Assembly: GCA_963971305.1 (NCBI GenBank)
Contig: CAXARO010000934.1
Location: 121,691-185,690 of the forward strand
Source: Arcuatula senhousia
Lineage: Eukaryota > Mollusca > Bivalvia > Mytilida > Mytilidae
DNA: 64,000 nucleotides
Direction: 5' to 3'
Of this stretch, positions 12,201 to 26,639 are shown in pieces. The notes under the pieces are model-generated. The model did no database searches. It saw only the letters and a list, made by a program, of their open reading frames with translations, and had not been told where the DNA came from. A program made the position numbers and the translations under genes. Within the stretch, counting starts at the first letter, position 1. Each line of letters starts with the position of its first letter.

Positions 12201-14179
12201 CTGATAAAACTATTAGTCGTATTTCTTAAAATCGAGTATTTTCTAAAAGTCGACATGCTGCGCAAGGTAGTACAACAAAAAATAAGCGTGTAGCGCTTAA
12301 CATCGCAGAATATATCCCGATAGCTTTATTTTTTTTCACTTGTTTTTCGAGAAAAACGTCAAAAAATTTGCGTCCTGAAAAAATCACCCGTTCAAGCGGT
12401 ATCATGTGCTAGAGTAAAACTATGAGTAATATTGAGTAAAACTAAGTATTTTCTAAAAGTAGACATGTTGCGCTAAATAGTATATGCTATTTGGAGCATG
12501 TAGCGCTAATAATAGCGCGAGACCAAAACAATATCTTCATGTTTTTTACTTGTTTTTCGGGAAAAACGTCATAAAATTGGCGCTGTGAAAAAATCTTCCA
12601 TTCGGGCGGTATGATGTTTTCTGATAAAACTATTAGTCGTATTTCTTAAAATCGAGTATTTTCTAAAAGTCGACATGCTGCGCAAGGTAGTACAACAAAA
12701 AATAAGCGTGTAGGGCTTAACATCGCAGAATATATCCCGATAGCTTTATTTTTTTCACTTGTTTTTCGAGAAAAACGTCAAAAAATTTGCGTCCTGAAAA
12801 AATCACCCGTTCAAGCGGTATCAAGTGCTAGAGTAAAACTATGAGTAATATTGAGTAAAACTAAGTATTTTCTAAAAGTAGACATGTTGCGCTAAATAGT
12901 ATATGCTATTTGGAGCATGTAGCGCTAATAATAGCGCGAGACCAAAACAATATCTTCATGTTTTTTACTTGTTTTTCGGGAAAAACGTCATAAAATTGGC
13001 GCTGTGAAAAAATCTTCCATTCGGGCGGTATGATGTTTTCTGATAAAACTATTAGTCGTATTTCTTAAAATCGAGTATTTTCTAAAAGTCGACATGCTGC
13101 GCAAGGTAGTACAACAAAAAATAAGCGTGTAGCGCTTAACATCGCAGAATATATCCCGATAGCTTTATTTTTTTTCACTTGTTTTTCGAGAAAAACGTCA
13201 AAAAATTTGCGTCCTGAAAAAATCACCCGTTCAAGCGGTATCATGTGCTAGAGTAAAACTATGAGTAATGTTGAGTAAAACTAAGTATTTTCTAAAAGTA
13301 GACATGTTGCGCTAAATAGTATATGCTATTTGGAGCATGTAGCGCTAATAATAGCGCGAGACCAAAACAATATCTTCATGTTTTTTACTTGTTTTTCGGG
13401 AAAAACGTCATAAAATTGGCGCTGTGAAAAAATCTTCCGTTCGGGCGGTATGATGTTTTCTGATAAAACTATTAGTCGTATTTCTTAAAATCGAGTATTT
13501 TCTAAAAGTCGACATGCTGCGCAAGGTAGTACAACAAAAAATAAGCGTGTAGCGCTTAACATCGCAGAATATATCCCGATAGCTTTATTTTTTTTCACTT
13601 GTTTTTCGAGAAAAACGTCAAAAAATTTGCGTCCTGAAAAAATCACCCGTTCAAGCGGTATCATGTGCTAGAGTAAAACTATGAGTAATATTGAGTAAAA
13701 CTAAGTATTTTCTAAAAGTAGACATGTTGCGCTAAATAGTATATGCTATTTGGAGCATGTAGCGCTAATAATAGCGCGAGACCAAAACAATATCTTCATG
13801 TTTTTTACTTGTTTTTCGGGAAAAACGTCGTCATAAAATTGGCGCTGTGAAAAAATCTTCCATTCGGGCGGTATGATGTTTTCTGATAAAACTATTAGTC
13901 GTATTTCTTAAAATCGAGTATTTTCTAAAAGTCGACATGCTGCGCAAGGTAGTACAACAAAAAATAAGCGTGTAGCGCTTAACATCGCAGAATATATCCC
14001 GATAGCTTTATTTTTTTTCACTTGTTTTTCGAGAAAAACGTCAAAAAATTTGCGTCCTGAAAAAATCACCCGTTCAAGCGGTATCATGTGCTAGAGTAAA
14101 ACTATGAGTAATATTGAGTAAAACTAAGTATTTTCTAAAAGTAGACATGTTGCGCTAAATAGTATATGCTATTTGGAGC

Positions 14180-16000
14180 ATGTAGCGCTCATAATAGCGC
14201 GAGACCAAAACAATATCTCCATGTTTTTTACTTGTTTTTCGGGAAAAACGTCATAAAATTGGCGCTGTGAAAAAATCTTCCATTCGGGCGGTATGATGTT
14301 TTCTGATAAAACTATTAGTCGTATTTCTTAAAATCGAGTATTTTCTAAAAGTCGACACGCTGCGCAAGGTAGTACAACAAAAAATAAGCGTGTAGCGCTT
14401 AACATCGCAGAATATATCCCGATAGCTTTATTTTTTTTCACTTTTTTTTCGAGAAAAACGTCAAAAAATTTGCGTCCTGAAAAAATCACCCGTTCAAGCG
14501 GTATCATGTGCTAGAGTAAAACTATGAGTAATATTGAGTAAAACTAAGTATTTTCTAAAAGTAGACATGTTGCGCTAAATAGTATATGCTATTTGGAGCA
14601 TGTAGCGCTAATAATAGCGCGAGACCAAAACAATATCTTCATGTTTTTTACTTGTTTTTCGGGAAAAACGTCATAAAATTGGCGCTGTGAAAAAATCTTC
14701 CATTCGGGCGGTATGATGTTTTCTGATAAAACTATTAGTCGTATTTCTTAAAATCGAGTATTTTCTAAAAGTCGACATGCTACGCAAGGTAGTACAACAA
14801 AAAATAAGCGTGTAGCGCTTAACATCGCAGAATATATCCCGATAGCTTTATTTTTTTTCACTTGTTTTTCGAGAAAAACGTCAAAAAATTTGCGTCCTGA
14901 AAAAATCACCCGTTCAAGCGGTATCATGTGCTAGAGTAAAACTATGAGTAATATTGAGTAAAACTAAGTATTTTCTAAAAGTAGACATGTTGCGCTAAAT
15001 AGTATATGCTATTTGGAGCATGTAGCGCTAATAATAGCGCGAGACCAAAACAATATCTTCATGTTTTTTACTTGTTTTTCGGGAAAAACGTCATAAAATT
15101 GGCGCTGTGAAAAAATCTTCCATTCGGGCGGTATGATGTTTTCTGATAAAACTATTAGTCGTATTTCTTAAAATCGAGTATTTTCTAAAAGTCGACATGC
15201 TGCACAAGGTAGTACAACAAAAAATAAGCGTGTAGCGCTTAACATCGCAGAATATATCCCGATAGCTTTATTTTTTTTCACTTGTTTTTCGAGAAAAACG
15301 TCAAAAAATTTGCGTCCTGAAAAAATCACCCGTTCAAGCGGTATCATATGCTAGAGTAAAACTATGAGTAATATTGAGTAAAACTAAGTATTTTCTAAAA
15401 GTAGACATGTTGCGCTAAATAGTATATGCTATTTGGAGCATGTAGCGCTAATAATAGCGCGAGACCAAAACAATATCTCCATGTTTTTTACTTGTTTTTC
15501 GGGAAAAACGTCATAAAATTGGCGCTGTGAAAAAATCTTCCATTCGGGCGGTATGATGTTTTCTGATAAAACTATTAGTCGTATTTCTTAAAATCGAGTA
15601 TTTTCTAAAAGTCGACACGCTGCGCAAGGTAGTACAACAAAAAATAAGCGTGTAGCGCTTAACATCGCAGAATATATCCCGATAGCTTTATTTTTTTTCA
15701 CTTGTTTTTCGAGAAAAACGTCAAAAAATTTGCGTCCTGAAAAAATCACCCGTTCAAGCGGTATCATGTGCTAGAGTAAAACTATGAGTAATATTGAGTA
15801 AAACTAAGTATTTTCTAAAAGTAGACATGTTGCGCTAAATAGTATATGCTATTTGGAGCATGTAGCGCTAATAATAGCGCGAGACCAAAACAATATCTTC
15901 ATGTTTTTTACTTGTTTTTCGGGAAAAACGTCATAAAATTGGCGCTGTGAAAAAATCTTCCATTCGGGCGGTATGATGTTTTCTGATAAAACTATTAGTC
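14180..16000. repeat. Duplicated 3-unit block (1260 bp offset)
   Basis: Two private variants recur together with an offset of 1260 bp: CAATATCTCCATG at 14211 and 15471, and GTCGACACGC at 14351 and 15611. The second copy lacks the GCGCTCATAA variant at about 14187, so at least one change followed or bordered the event. Confidence 0.65.
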
Positions 16001-17220
16001 GTATTTCTTAAAATCGAGTATTTTCTAAAAGTCGACATGCTGCGCAAGGTAGTACAACAAAAAATAAGCGTGTAGCGCTTAACATCGCAGAATATATCCC
16101 GATAGCTTTATTTTTTTTCACTTGTTTTTCGAGAAAAACGTCAAAAAATTTGCGTCCTGAAAAAATCACCCGTTCAAGCGGTATCATGTGCTAGAGTAAA
16201 ACTATGAGTAATATTGAGTAAAACTAAGTATTTTCTAAAAGTAGACATGTTGTGCTAAATAGTATATGCTATTTGGAGCATGTAGCTCTAATAATAGCGC
16301 GAGACCAAAACAATATCTTCATGTTTTTTACTTGTTTTTCGGGAAAAACGTCATAAAATTGGCGCTGTGAAAAAATCTTCCATTCGGGCGGTATGATGTT
16401 TTCTGATAAAACTATTAGTCGTATTTCTTAAAATCGAGTATTTTCTAAAAGTCGACATGCTGCGCAAGGTAGTACAACAAAAAAGCGTGTAGCGCTTAAC
16501 ATCGCAGAATATATCCCGATAGCTTTATTTTTTATCACTTGTTTTTCGAGAAAAACGTCAAAAAATTTGCGTCCTGAAAAAATCACCCGTTCAAGCGGTA
16601 TCATGTGCTAGAGTAAAACTATGAGTAATATTGAGTAAAACTAAGTATTTTCTAAAAGTAGACATGTTGCGCTAAATAGTATATGCTATTTGGAGCATGT
16701 AGTGCTAATAATAGCGCGAGACCAAAACAATATCTTCATGTTTTTTACTTGTTTTTCGGGAAAAACGTCATAAAATTGGCGCTGTGAAAAAATCTTCCAT
16801 TCGGGCGGTATGATGTTTTCTGATAAAACTATTAGTCGTATTTCTTAAAATCGAGTATTTTCTAAAAGTCGACATGCTGCGCAAGGTAGTACAACAAAAA
16901 ATAAGCGTGTAGCGCTTAACATCGCAGAATATATCCCGATAGCTTTATTTTTTTTCACTTGTTTTTCGAGAAAAACGTCAAAAAATTTGCGTCCTGAAAA
17001 AATCACCCGTTCAAGCGGTATCATGTGCTAGAGTAAAACTATGAGTAATATTGAGTAAAACTAAGTATTTTCTAAAAGTAGACATGTTGCGCTAAATAGT
17101 ATATGCTATTTGGAGCATGTAGCGCTAATAATAGCGCGAGACCAAAACAATATCTTCATGTTTTTTACTTGTTTTTCGGGAAAAACGTCATAAAATTGGC
17201 GCTGTGAAAAAATCTTCCAT

Positions 17221-18900
17221 TCGGGCGGTATGATGTTTTCTAATAAAACTATTAGTCGTATTTCTTAAAATCGAGTATTTTCTAAAAGTCGACATGCTGC
17301 GCAAGGTAGTACAACAAAAAATAAGCGCGTAGCGCTTAACATCGCAGAATATATCCCGATAGCTTTATTTTTTTCACTTGTTTTTCGAGAAAAACGTCAA
17401 AATATTTGCGTCCTGAAAAAATCACCCGTTCAAGCGGTATCATGTGCTAGAGTAAAACTATGAGTAATATTGAGTAAAACTAAGTATTTTCTAAAAGTAG
17501 ACATGTTGCGCTAAATAGTATATGCTATTTGGAGCATGTAGCGCTAATAATAGCGCGAGACCAAAACAATATCTTCATGTTTTTTACTTGTTTTTCGGGA
17601 AAAACGTCATAAAATTGGCGCTGTGAAAAAATCTTCCGTTCGGGCGGTATGATGTTTTCTGATAAAACTATTAGTCGTATTTCTTAAAATCGAGTATTTT
17701 CTAAAAGTCGACATGCTGCGCAAGGTAGTACAACAAAAAATAAGCGTGTAGCGCTTAACATCGCAGAATATATCCCGATAGCTTTATTTTTTTTCACTTG
17801 TTTTTCGAGAAAAACGTCAAAAAATTTGCGTCCTGAAAAAATCACCCGTTCAAGCGGTATCATGTGCTAGAGTAAAACTATGAGTAATATTGAGTAAAAC
17901 TAAGTATTTTCTAAAAGTAGACATGTTGCGCTAAATAGTATATGCTATTTGGAGCATGTAGTGCTAATAATAGCGCGAGACCAAAACAATATCTTCATGT
18001 TTTTTACTTGTTTTTCGGGAAAAACGTCATAAAATTGGCGCTGTGAAAAAATCTTCCATTCGGGCGGTATGATGTTTTCTGATAAAACTATTAGTCGTAT
18101 TTCTTAAAATCGAGTATTTTCTAAAAGTCGACATGCTGCGCAAGGTAGTACAACAAAAAATAAGCGTGTAGCGCTTAACATCGCAGAATATATCCCGATA
18201 GCTTTATTTTTTTTCACTTGTTTTTCGAGAAAAACGTCAAAAAATTTGCGTCCTGAAAAAATCACCCGTTCAAGCGGTATCATGTGCTAGAGTAAAACTA
18301 TGAGTAATATTGAGTAAAACTAAGTATTTCCTAAAAGTAGACATGTTGCGCTAAATAGTATATGCTATTTGGAGCATGTAGCGCTAATAATAGCGCGAGA
18401 CCAAAACAATATCTTCATGTTTTTTACTTGTTTTTCGGGAAAAACGTCATAAAATTGGCGCTGTGAAAAAATCTTCCATTCGGGCGGTATGATGTTTTCT
18501 AATAAAACTATTAGTCGTATTTCTTAAAATCGAGTATTTTCTAAAAGTCGACATGCTGCGCAAGGTAGTACAACAAAAAATAAGCGCGTAGCGCTTAACA
18601 TCGCAGAATATATCCCGATAGCTTTATTTTTTTCACTTGTTTTTCGAGAAAAACGTCAAAATATTTGCGTCCTGAAAAAATCACCCGTTCAAGCGGTATC
18701 ATGTGCTAGAGTAAAACTATGAGTAATATTGAGTAAAACTAAGTATTTTCTAAAAGTAGACATGTTGCGCTAAATAGTATATGCTATTTGGAGCATGTAG
18801 CGCTAATAATAGCGCGAGACCAAAACAATATCTTCATGTTTTTTACTTGTTTTTCGGGAAAAACGTCATAAAATTGGCGCTGTGAAAAAATCTTCCGTTC
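17221..18900. repeat. Duplicated 3-unit block with linked variants
   Basis: A four-marker haplotype (TTTTCTAATAAA, AAGCGCGTAG, a 7-T run, and CAAAATATTTGCG followed by CCGTTCGGG) occurs in the unit at 17221 and again in the unit at 18482, three units later. This is a clear tandem duplication of a 1.26-kb block. Confidence 0.75.
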
Positions 18901-19353
18901 GGGCGGTATGATGTTTTCTGATAAAACTATTAGTCGTATTTCTTAAAATCGAGTATTTTCTAAAAGTCGACATGCTGCGCAAGGTAGTACAACAAAAAAT
19001 AAGCGTGTAGCGCTTAACATCGCAGAATATATCCCGATAGCTTTATTTTTTTTCACTTGTTTTTCGAGAAAAACGTCAAAAAATTTGCGTCCTGAAAAAA
19101 TCACCCGTTCAAGCGGTATCATGTGCTAGAGTAAAACTATGAGTAATATTGAGTAAAACTAAGTATTTTCTAAAAGTAGACATGTTGCGCTAAATAGTAT
19201 ATGCTATTTGGAGCATGTAGCGCTAATAATAGCGCGAGACCAAAACAATATCTTCATGTTTTTTACTTGTTTTTCGGGAAAAACGTCATAAAATTGGCGC
19301 TGTGAAAAAATCTTCCATTCGGGCGGTATGATGTTTTCTGATAAAACTATTAG

Positions 19354-19430
19354 CTACGCCTCATGCAATAGTTGCACCTCGGGGGAAAATAATCTACCTA
19401 TTTCCCTCATACCCAGTCAATAAGTATAAA
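19354..19430. other. Foreign patch replacing part of one unit
   Basis: Satellite stops after AAACTATTAG (19353) and resumes inside monomer B at CTATTTGGAGCATG (19431). About 340 bp of satellite is missing and about 77 bp of unrelated sequence takes its place. The right edge is uncertain because AATAAGTATA (19419-19428) resembles the satellite AATAGTATA. The patch is more GC-rich in places (CACCTCGGGGG) and contains the small inverted repeat TGCAA-TAG-TTGCA. I do not recognise it. It has no target-site duplication, which fits repair or a remnant of a larger element better than a clean insertion. Confidence 0.75.
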
Positions 19431-19547
19431 CTATTTGGAGCATGTAGCGCTAATAATAGCGCGAGACCAAAACAATATCTTCATGTTTTTTACTTGTTTT
19501 TCGGGAAAAACGTCATAAAATTGGCGCTGTGAAAAAATCTTCCATTC

Positions 19548-22500
19548 GGGCGGTATGATGTTTTCTAATAAAACTATTAGTCGTATTTCTTAAAATCGAG
19601 TATTTTCTAAAAGTCGACATGCTGCGCAAGGTAGTACAACAAAAAATAAGCGTGTAGCGCTTAACATCGCAGAATATATCCCGATAGCTTTATTTTTTTC
19701 ACTTGTTTTTCGAGAAAAACGTCAAAAAATTTGCGTCCTGAAAAAATCACCCATTCAAGCGGTATCATGTGCTAGAGTAAAACTATGAGTAATATTGAGT
19801 AAAACTAAGTATTTTCTAAAAGTAGACATGTTGCGCTAAATAGTATATGCTATTTGGAGCATGTAGCGCTAATAATAGCGCGAGACCAAAACAATATCTT
19901 CATGTTTTTTACTTGTTTTTCGGGAAAAACGTCATAAAATTGGCGCTGTGAAAAAATCTTCCGTTCGGGCGGTATGATGTTTTCTGATAAAACTATTAGT
20001 CGTATTTCTTAAAATCGAGTATTTTCTAAAAGTCGACATGCTGCGCAAGGTAGTACAACAAAAAATAAGCGTGTAGCGCTTAACATCGCAGAATATATCC
20101 CGATAGCTTTATTTTTTTTCACTTGTTTTTCGAGAAAAACGTCAAAAAATTTGCGTCCTGAAAAAATCACCCGTTCAAGCGGTATCATGTGCTAGAGTAA
20201 AACTATGAGTAATATTGAGTAAAACTAAGTATTTTCTAAAAGTAGACATGTTGCGCTAAATAGTATATGCTATTTGGAGCATGTAGCGCTAATAATAGCG
20301 CGAGACCAAAACAATATCTTCATGTTTTTTACTTGTTTTTCGGGAAAAACGTCATAAAATTGGCGCTGTGAAAAAATCTTCCATTCGGGCGGTATGATGT
20401 TTTCTGATAAAACTATTAGTCGTATTTCTTAAAATCGAGTATTTTCTAAAAGTCGACATGCTGCGCAAGGTAGTACAACAAAAAATAAGCGTGTAGCGCT
20501 TAACATCGCAGAATATATCCCGATAGCTTTATTTTTTTTTCACTTGTTTTTCGAGAAAAACGTCAAAAAATTTGCGTCCTGAAAAAATCACCCGTTCAAG
20601 CGGTATCATGTGCTAGAGTAAAACTATCAGTAATATTGAGTAAAACTAAGTATTTTCTAAAAGTAGACATGTTGCGCTAAATAGTATATGCTATTTGGAG
20701 CATGTAGCGCTAATAATAGCGCGAGACCAAAACAATATCTTCATGTTTTTTACTTGTTTTTCGGGAAAAACGTCATAAAATTGGCGCTGTGAAAAAATCT
20801 TCCATTCGGGCGGTATGATGTTTTCTAATAAAACTATTAGTCGTATTTCTTAAAATCGAGTATTTTCTAAAAGTCGACATGCTGCGCAAGGTAGTACAAC
20901 AAAAAATAAGCGTGTAGCGCTTAACATCGCAGAATATATCCCGATAGCTTTATTTTTTTCACTTGTTTTTCGAGAAAAACGTCAAAAAATTTGCGTCCTG
21001 AAAAAATCACCCATTCAAGCGGTATCATGTGCTAGAGTAAAACTATGAGTAATATTGAGTAAAACTAAGTATTTTCTAAAAGTAGACATGTTGCGCTAAA
21101 TAGTATATGCTATTTGGAGCATGTAGCGCTAATAATAGCGCGAGACCAAAACAATATCTTCATGTTTTTTACTTGTTTTTCGGGAAAAACGTCATAAAAT
21201 TGGCGCTGTGAAAAAATCTTCCGTTCGGGCGGTATGATGTTTTCTGATAAAACTATTAGTCGTATTTCTTAAAATCGAGTATTTTCTAAAAGTCGACATG
21301 CTGCGCAAGGTAGTACAACAAAAAATAAGCGTGTAGCGCTTAACATCGCAGAAAATATCCCGATAGCTTTATTTTTTTTCACTTGTTTTTCGAGAAAAAC
21401 GTCAAAAAATTTGCGTCCTGAAAAAATCACCCGTTCAAGCGGTATCATGTGCTAGAGTAAAACTATGAGTAATATTGAGTAAAACTAAGTATTTTCTAAA
21501 AGTAGACATGTTGCGCTAAATAGTATATGCTATTTGGAGCATGTAGCGCTAATAATAGCGCGAGACCAAAACAATATCTTCATGTTTTTTACTTGTTTTT
21601 CGGGAAAAACGTCATAAAATTGGCGCTGTGAAAAAATCTTCCATTCGGGCGGTATGATGTTTTCTGATAAAACTATTAGTCGTATTTCTTAAAATCGAGT
21701 ATTTTCTAAAAGTCGACATGCTGCGCAAGGTAGTACAACAAAAAATAAGCGTGTAGCGCTTAACATCGCAGAATATATCCCGATAGCTTTATTTTTTTTT
21801 CACTTGTTTTTCGAGAAAAACGTCAAAAAATTTGCGTCCTGAAAAAATCACCCGTTCAAGCGGTATCATGTGCTAGAGTAAAACTATCAGTAATATTGAG
21901 TAAAACTAAGTATTTTCTAAAAGTAGACATGTTGCGCTAAATAGTATATGCTATTTGGAGCATGTAGCGCTAATAATAGCGCGAGACCAAAACAATATCT
22001 TCATGTTTTTTACTTGTTTTTCGGGAAAAACGTCATAAAATTGGCGCTGTGAAAAAATCTTCCATTCGGGCGGTATGATGTTTTCTGATAAAACTATAAG
22101 TCGTATTTCTTAAAATCGAGTATTTTCTAAAAGTCGACATGCTGCGCAAGGTAGTACAACAAAAAATAAGCGTGTAGCGCTTAACATTGCAGAATATATC
22201 CCGATAGCTTTATTTTTTTTCACTTGTTTTTCGAGAAAAACGTCAAAAAATTTGCGTCCTGAAAAAATCACCCGTTCAAGCGGTATCATGTGCTAGAGTA
22301 AAACTATGAGTAATATTGAGTAAAACTAAGTATTTTCTAAAAGTAGACATGTTGCGCTAAATAATAGTATATGCTATTTGGAGCATGTAGTGCTAATAAT
22401 AGCGCGAGACCAAAACAATATCTTCATGTTTTTTACTTGTTTTTCGGGAAAAACGTCATAAAATTGGCGCTGTGAAAAAATCTTCCATTCGGGCGGTATG

Positions 22501-25020
22501 ATGTTTTCTGATAAAACTATTAGTCGTATTTCTTAAAATCGAGTATTTTCTAAAAGTCGACATGCTGCGCAAGGTAGTACAACAAAAAATAAGCGTGTAG
22601 CGCTTAACATCGCAGAATATATCCCGATAGCTTTATTTTTTTTCACTTGTTTTTCGAGAAAAACGTCAAAAAAATTGCGTCCTGAAAAAATCACTCGTTC
22701 AAGCGGTATCATGTGCTAGAGTAAAACTATGAGTAATATTGAGTAAAACTAAGTATTTTCTAAAAGTAGACATGTTGCGCTAAATAGTATATGCTATTTG
22801 GAGCATGTAGTGCTAATAATAGCGCGAGACCAAAACAATATCTTCATGTTTTTACTTGTTTTTCGGGAAAAACGTCATAAAATTGGCGCTGTGAATAAAT
22901 CTTCCATTCGGGCGGTATGATGTTTTCTGATAAAACTATTAGTCGTATTTCTTAAAATCGAGTATTTTCTAAAAGTCGACATGCTGCGCAAGGTAGTACA
23001 ACAAAAAAAAAGCGTGTAGCGCTTAACATCGCAGAATATATCCCGATAGCTTTATTTTTTTTCACTTGTTTTTCGAGAAAAACGTCAAAAAATTTGCGTC
23101 CTGAAAAAATCACCCGTTCAAGCGGTATCATGTGCTAGAGTAAAACTATGAGTAATATTGAGTAAAACTAAGTATTTTCTAAAAGTAGACATGTTGCGCT
23201 AAATAGTATATGCTATTTGGAGCATGTAGCGCTAATAATAGCGCGAGACCAAAACAATATCTTCATGTTTTTTACTTGTTTTTCGGGAAAAACGTCATAA
23301 AATTGGCGCTGTGAAAAAATCTTCCATTCGGGCGGTATGATGTTTTCTGATAAAACTATTAGTCGTATTTCTTAAAATCGAGTATTTTCTAAAAGTCGAC
23401 ATGCTGCGCAAGGTAGTACAACAAAAAATAAGCGTGTAGCGCTTAACATCGCAGAATATATCCCGATAGCTTTATTTTATTTCACTTGTTTTTCGAGAAA
23501 AACGTCAAAAAATTTGCGTCCTGAAAAAATCACCCGTTCAAGCGGTATCATGTGCTAGAGTAAAACTATGAGTAATATTGAGTAAAACTAAGTATTTTCT
23601 AAAAGTAGACATGTTGCGCTAAATAGTATATGCTATTTGGAGCATGTAGCGCTAATAATAGCGCGAGACCAAAACAATATCTTCATGTTTTTTACTTGTT
23701 TTTCGGGAAAAACGTCGTCATAAAATTGGCGCTGTGAAAAAATCTTCCATTCGGGCGGTATGATGTTTTCTGATAAAACTATTAGTCGTATTTCTTAAAA
23801 TCGAGTATTTTCTAAAAGTCGACATGCTGCGCAAGGTAGTACAACAAAAAATAAGCGTGTAGCGCTTAACATCGCAGAATATATCCCGATAGCTTTATTT
23901 TTTTTTCACTTGTTTTTCGAGAAAAACGTCAAAAAATTTGCGTCCTGAAAAAATCACCCGTTCAAGCGGTATCATGTGCTAGAGTAAAACTATCAGTAAT
24001 ATTGAGTAAAACTAAGTATTTTCTAAAAGTAGACATGTTGCGCTAAATAGTATATGCTATTTGGAGCATGTAGCGCTAATAATAGCGCGAGACCAAAACA
24101 ATATCTTCATGTTTTTTACTTGTTTTTCGGGAAAAACGTCATAAAATTGGCGCTGTGAAAAAATCTTCCATTCGGGCGGTATGATGTTTTCTAATAAAAC
24201 TATTAGTCGTATTTCTTAAAATCGAGTATTTTCTAAAAGTCGACATGCTGCGCAAGGTAGTACAACAAAAAATAAGCGTGTAGCGCTTAACATCGCAGAA
24301 TATATCCCGATAGCTTTATTTTTTTCACTTGTTTTTCGAGAAAAACGTCAAAAAATTTGCGTCCTGAAAAAATCACCCATTCAAGCGGTATCATGTGCTA
24401 GAGTAAAACTATGAGTAATATTGAGTAAAACTAAGTATTTTCTAAAAGTAGACATGTTGCGCTAAATAGTATATGCTATTTGGAGCATGTAGCGCTAATA
24501 ATAGCGCGAGACCAAAACAATATCTTCATGTTTTTTACTTGTTTTTCGGGAAAAACGTCATAAAATTGGCGCTGTGAAAAAATCTTCCGTTCGGGCGGTA
24601 TGATGTTTTCTGATAAAACTATTAGTCGTATTTCTTAAAATCGAGTATTTTCTAAAAGTCGACATGCTGCGCAAGGTAGTACAACAAAAAATAAGCGTGT
24701 AGCGCTTAACATCGCAGAATATATCCCGATAGCTTTATTTTTTTTCACTTGTTTTTCGAGAAAAACGTCAAAAAATTTGCGTCCTGAAAAAATCACCCGT
24801 TCAAGCGGTATCATGTGCTAGAGTAAAACTATGAGTAATATTGAGTAAAACTAAGTATTTTCTAAAAGTAGACATGTTGCGCTAAATAGTATATGCTATT
24901 TGGAGCATGTAGCGCTAATAATAGCGCGAGACCAAAACAATATCTTCATGTTTTTTACTTGTTTTTCGGGAAAAACGTCATAAAATTGGCGCTGTGAAAA
25001 AATCTTCCATTCGGGCGGTA
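19548..25020. repeat. Haplotype block present three times
   Basis: A linked set (TTTTCTAATAAA, CACCCATTCAAGC, then CCGTTCGGG in the next unit) occurs at about 19561, 20821 and 24187. The variant ACTATCAGTAAT precedes the later copies (about 20623, 21883, 23991). The first offset is 1260 bp and the second is about eight units. A 3-unit duplication followed by a longer one, or by conversion, is the simplest reading. Confidence 0.7.
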
Positions 25021-26100
25021 TGATGTTTTCTGATAAAACTATAAGTCGTATTTCTTAAAATCGAGTATTTTCTAAAAGTCGACATGCTGCGCAAGGTAGT
25101 ACAACAAAAAATAAGCGTGTAGCGCTTAACATCGCAGAATATATCCCGATAGCTTTATTTTTTTTCACTTGTTTTTCGAGAAAAACGTCAAAAAAATTGC
25201 GTCCTGAAAAAATCACCCGTTCAAGCGGTATCATGTGCTAGAGTAAAACTATGAGTAATATTGAGTAAAACTAAGTATTTTCTAAAAGTAGACATGTTGC
25301 GCTAAATAGTATATGCTATTTGGAGCATGTAGTGCTAATAATAGCGCGAGACCAAAACAATATCTTCATGTTTTTACTTGTTTTTCGGGAAAAACGTCAT
25401 AAAATTGGCGCTGTGAATAAATCTTCCATTCGGGCGGTATGATGTTTTCTGATAAAACTATTAGTCGTATTTCTTAAAATCGAGTATTTTCTAAAAGTCG
25501 ACATGCTGCGCAAGGTAGTACAACAAAAAAAAAGCGTGTAGCGCTTAACATCGCAGAATATATCCCGATAGCTTTATTTTTTTTCACTTGTTTTTCGAGA
25601 AAAACGTCAAAAAATTTGCGTCCTGAAAAAATCACCCGTTCAAGCGGTATCATGTGCTAGAGTAAAACTATGAGTAATATTGAGTAAAACTAAGTATTTT
25701 CTAAAAGTAGACATGTTGCGCTAAATAGTATATGCTATTTGGAGCATGTAGCGCTAATAATAGCGCGAGACCAAAACAATATCTTCATGTTTTTTACTTG
25801 TTTTTCGGGAAAAACGTCATAAAATTGGCGCTGTGAAAAAATCTTCCATTCGGGCGGTATGATGTTTTCTGATAAAACTATTAGTCGTATTTCTTAAAAT
25901 CGAGTATTTTCTAAAAGTCGACATGCTGCGCAAGGTAGTACAACAAAAAATAAGCGTGTAGCGCTTAACATCGCAGAATATATCCCGATAGCTTTATTTT
26001 ATTTCACTTGTTTTTCGAGAAAAACGTCAAAAAAATTGCGTCCTGAAAAAATCACCCGTTCAAGCGGTATCATGTGCTAGAGTAAAACTATGAGTAATAT

Positions 26101-26160
26101 TGAGTAAAACTAAGTATTTTCTAAAAGTAGACATGTTTGCTATTTGGAGCATGTAGCGCT
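26101..26160. other. 15-bp deletion in one B monomer
   Basis: The expected CATGTTGCGCTAAATAG leading to TATGCTATTTGG is shortened to CATGTTTGCTATTTGG at about 26132-26147, a loss of 15 bp. I did not see this deletion in any other unit. Confidence 0.7.
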
Positions 26161-26639
26161 AATAATAGCGCGAGACCAAAACAATATCTTCATGTTTTTT
26201 ACTTGTTTTTCGGGAAAAACGTCGTCATAAAATTGGCGCTGTGAAAAAATCTTCCATTCGGGCGGTATGATGTTTTCTGATAAAACTATTAGTCGTATTT
26301 CTTAAAATCGAGTATTTTCTAAAAGTCGACATGCTGCGCAAGGTAGTACAACAAAAAATAAGCGTGTAGCGCTTAACATCGCAGAATATATCCCGATAGC
26401 TTTATTTTTTTTCACTTGTTTTTCGAGAAAAACGTCAAAAAATTTGCGTCCTGAAAAAATCACCCGTTCAAGCGGTATCATGTGCTAGAGTAAAACTATG
26501 AGTAATATTGAGTAAAACTAAGTATTTTCTAAAAGTAGACATGTTGCGCTAAATAGTATATGCTATTTGGAGCATGAAGCGCTAATAATAGCGCGAGACC
26601 AAAACAATATCTTCATGTTTTTTACTTGTTTTTCGGAAA

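Larger units (their letters stand above)
1..19353. repeat. Satellite array block 1 (46 units of a 420-bp dimeric repeat)
   Basis: The start motif GGGCGGTATGATG recurs every 420 bp (421, 841, 1261 and so on to 19321), which gives exactly 46 units from position 1. Units differ by scattered substitutions and 1-3 bp indels, mostly in the T-tract of monomer A and the A-runs. No reading frame survives across units and no gene is visible. The poly-T tract of monomer A is mostly 8 T here, giving 420 bp. The first unit starts with GGGCAGTATG, a one-base variant. The block ends abruptly inside monomer A where unrelated sequence begins. Confidence 0.97.
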
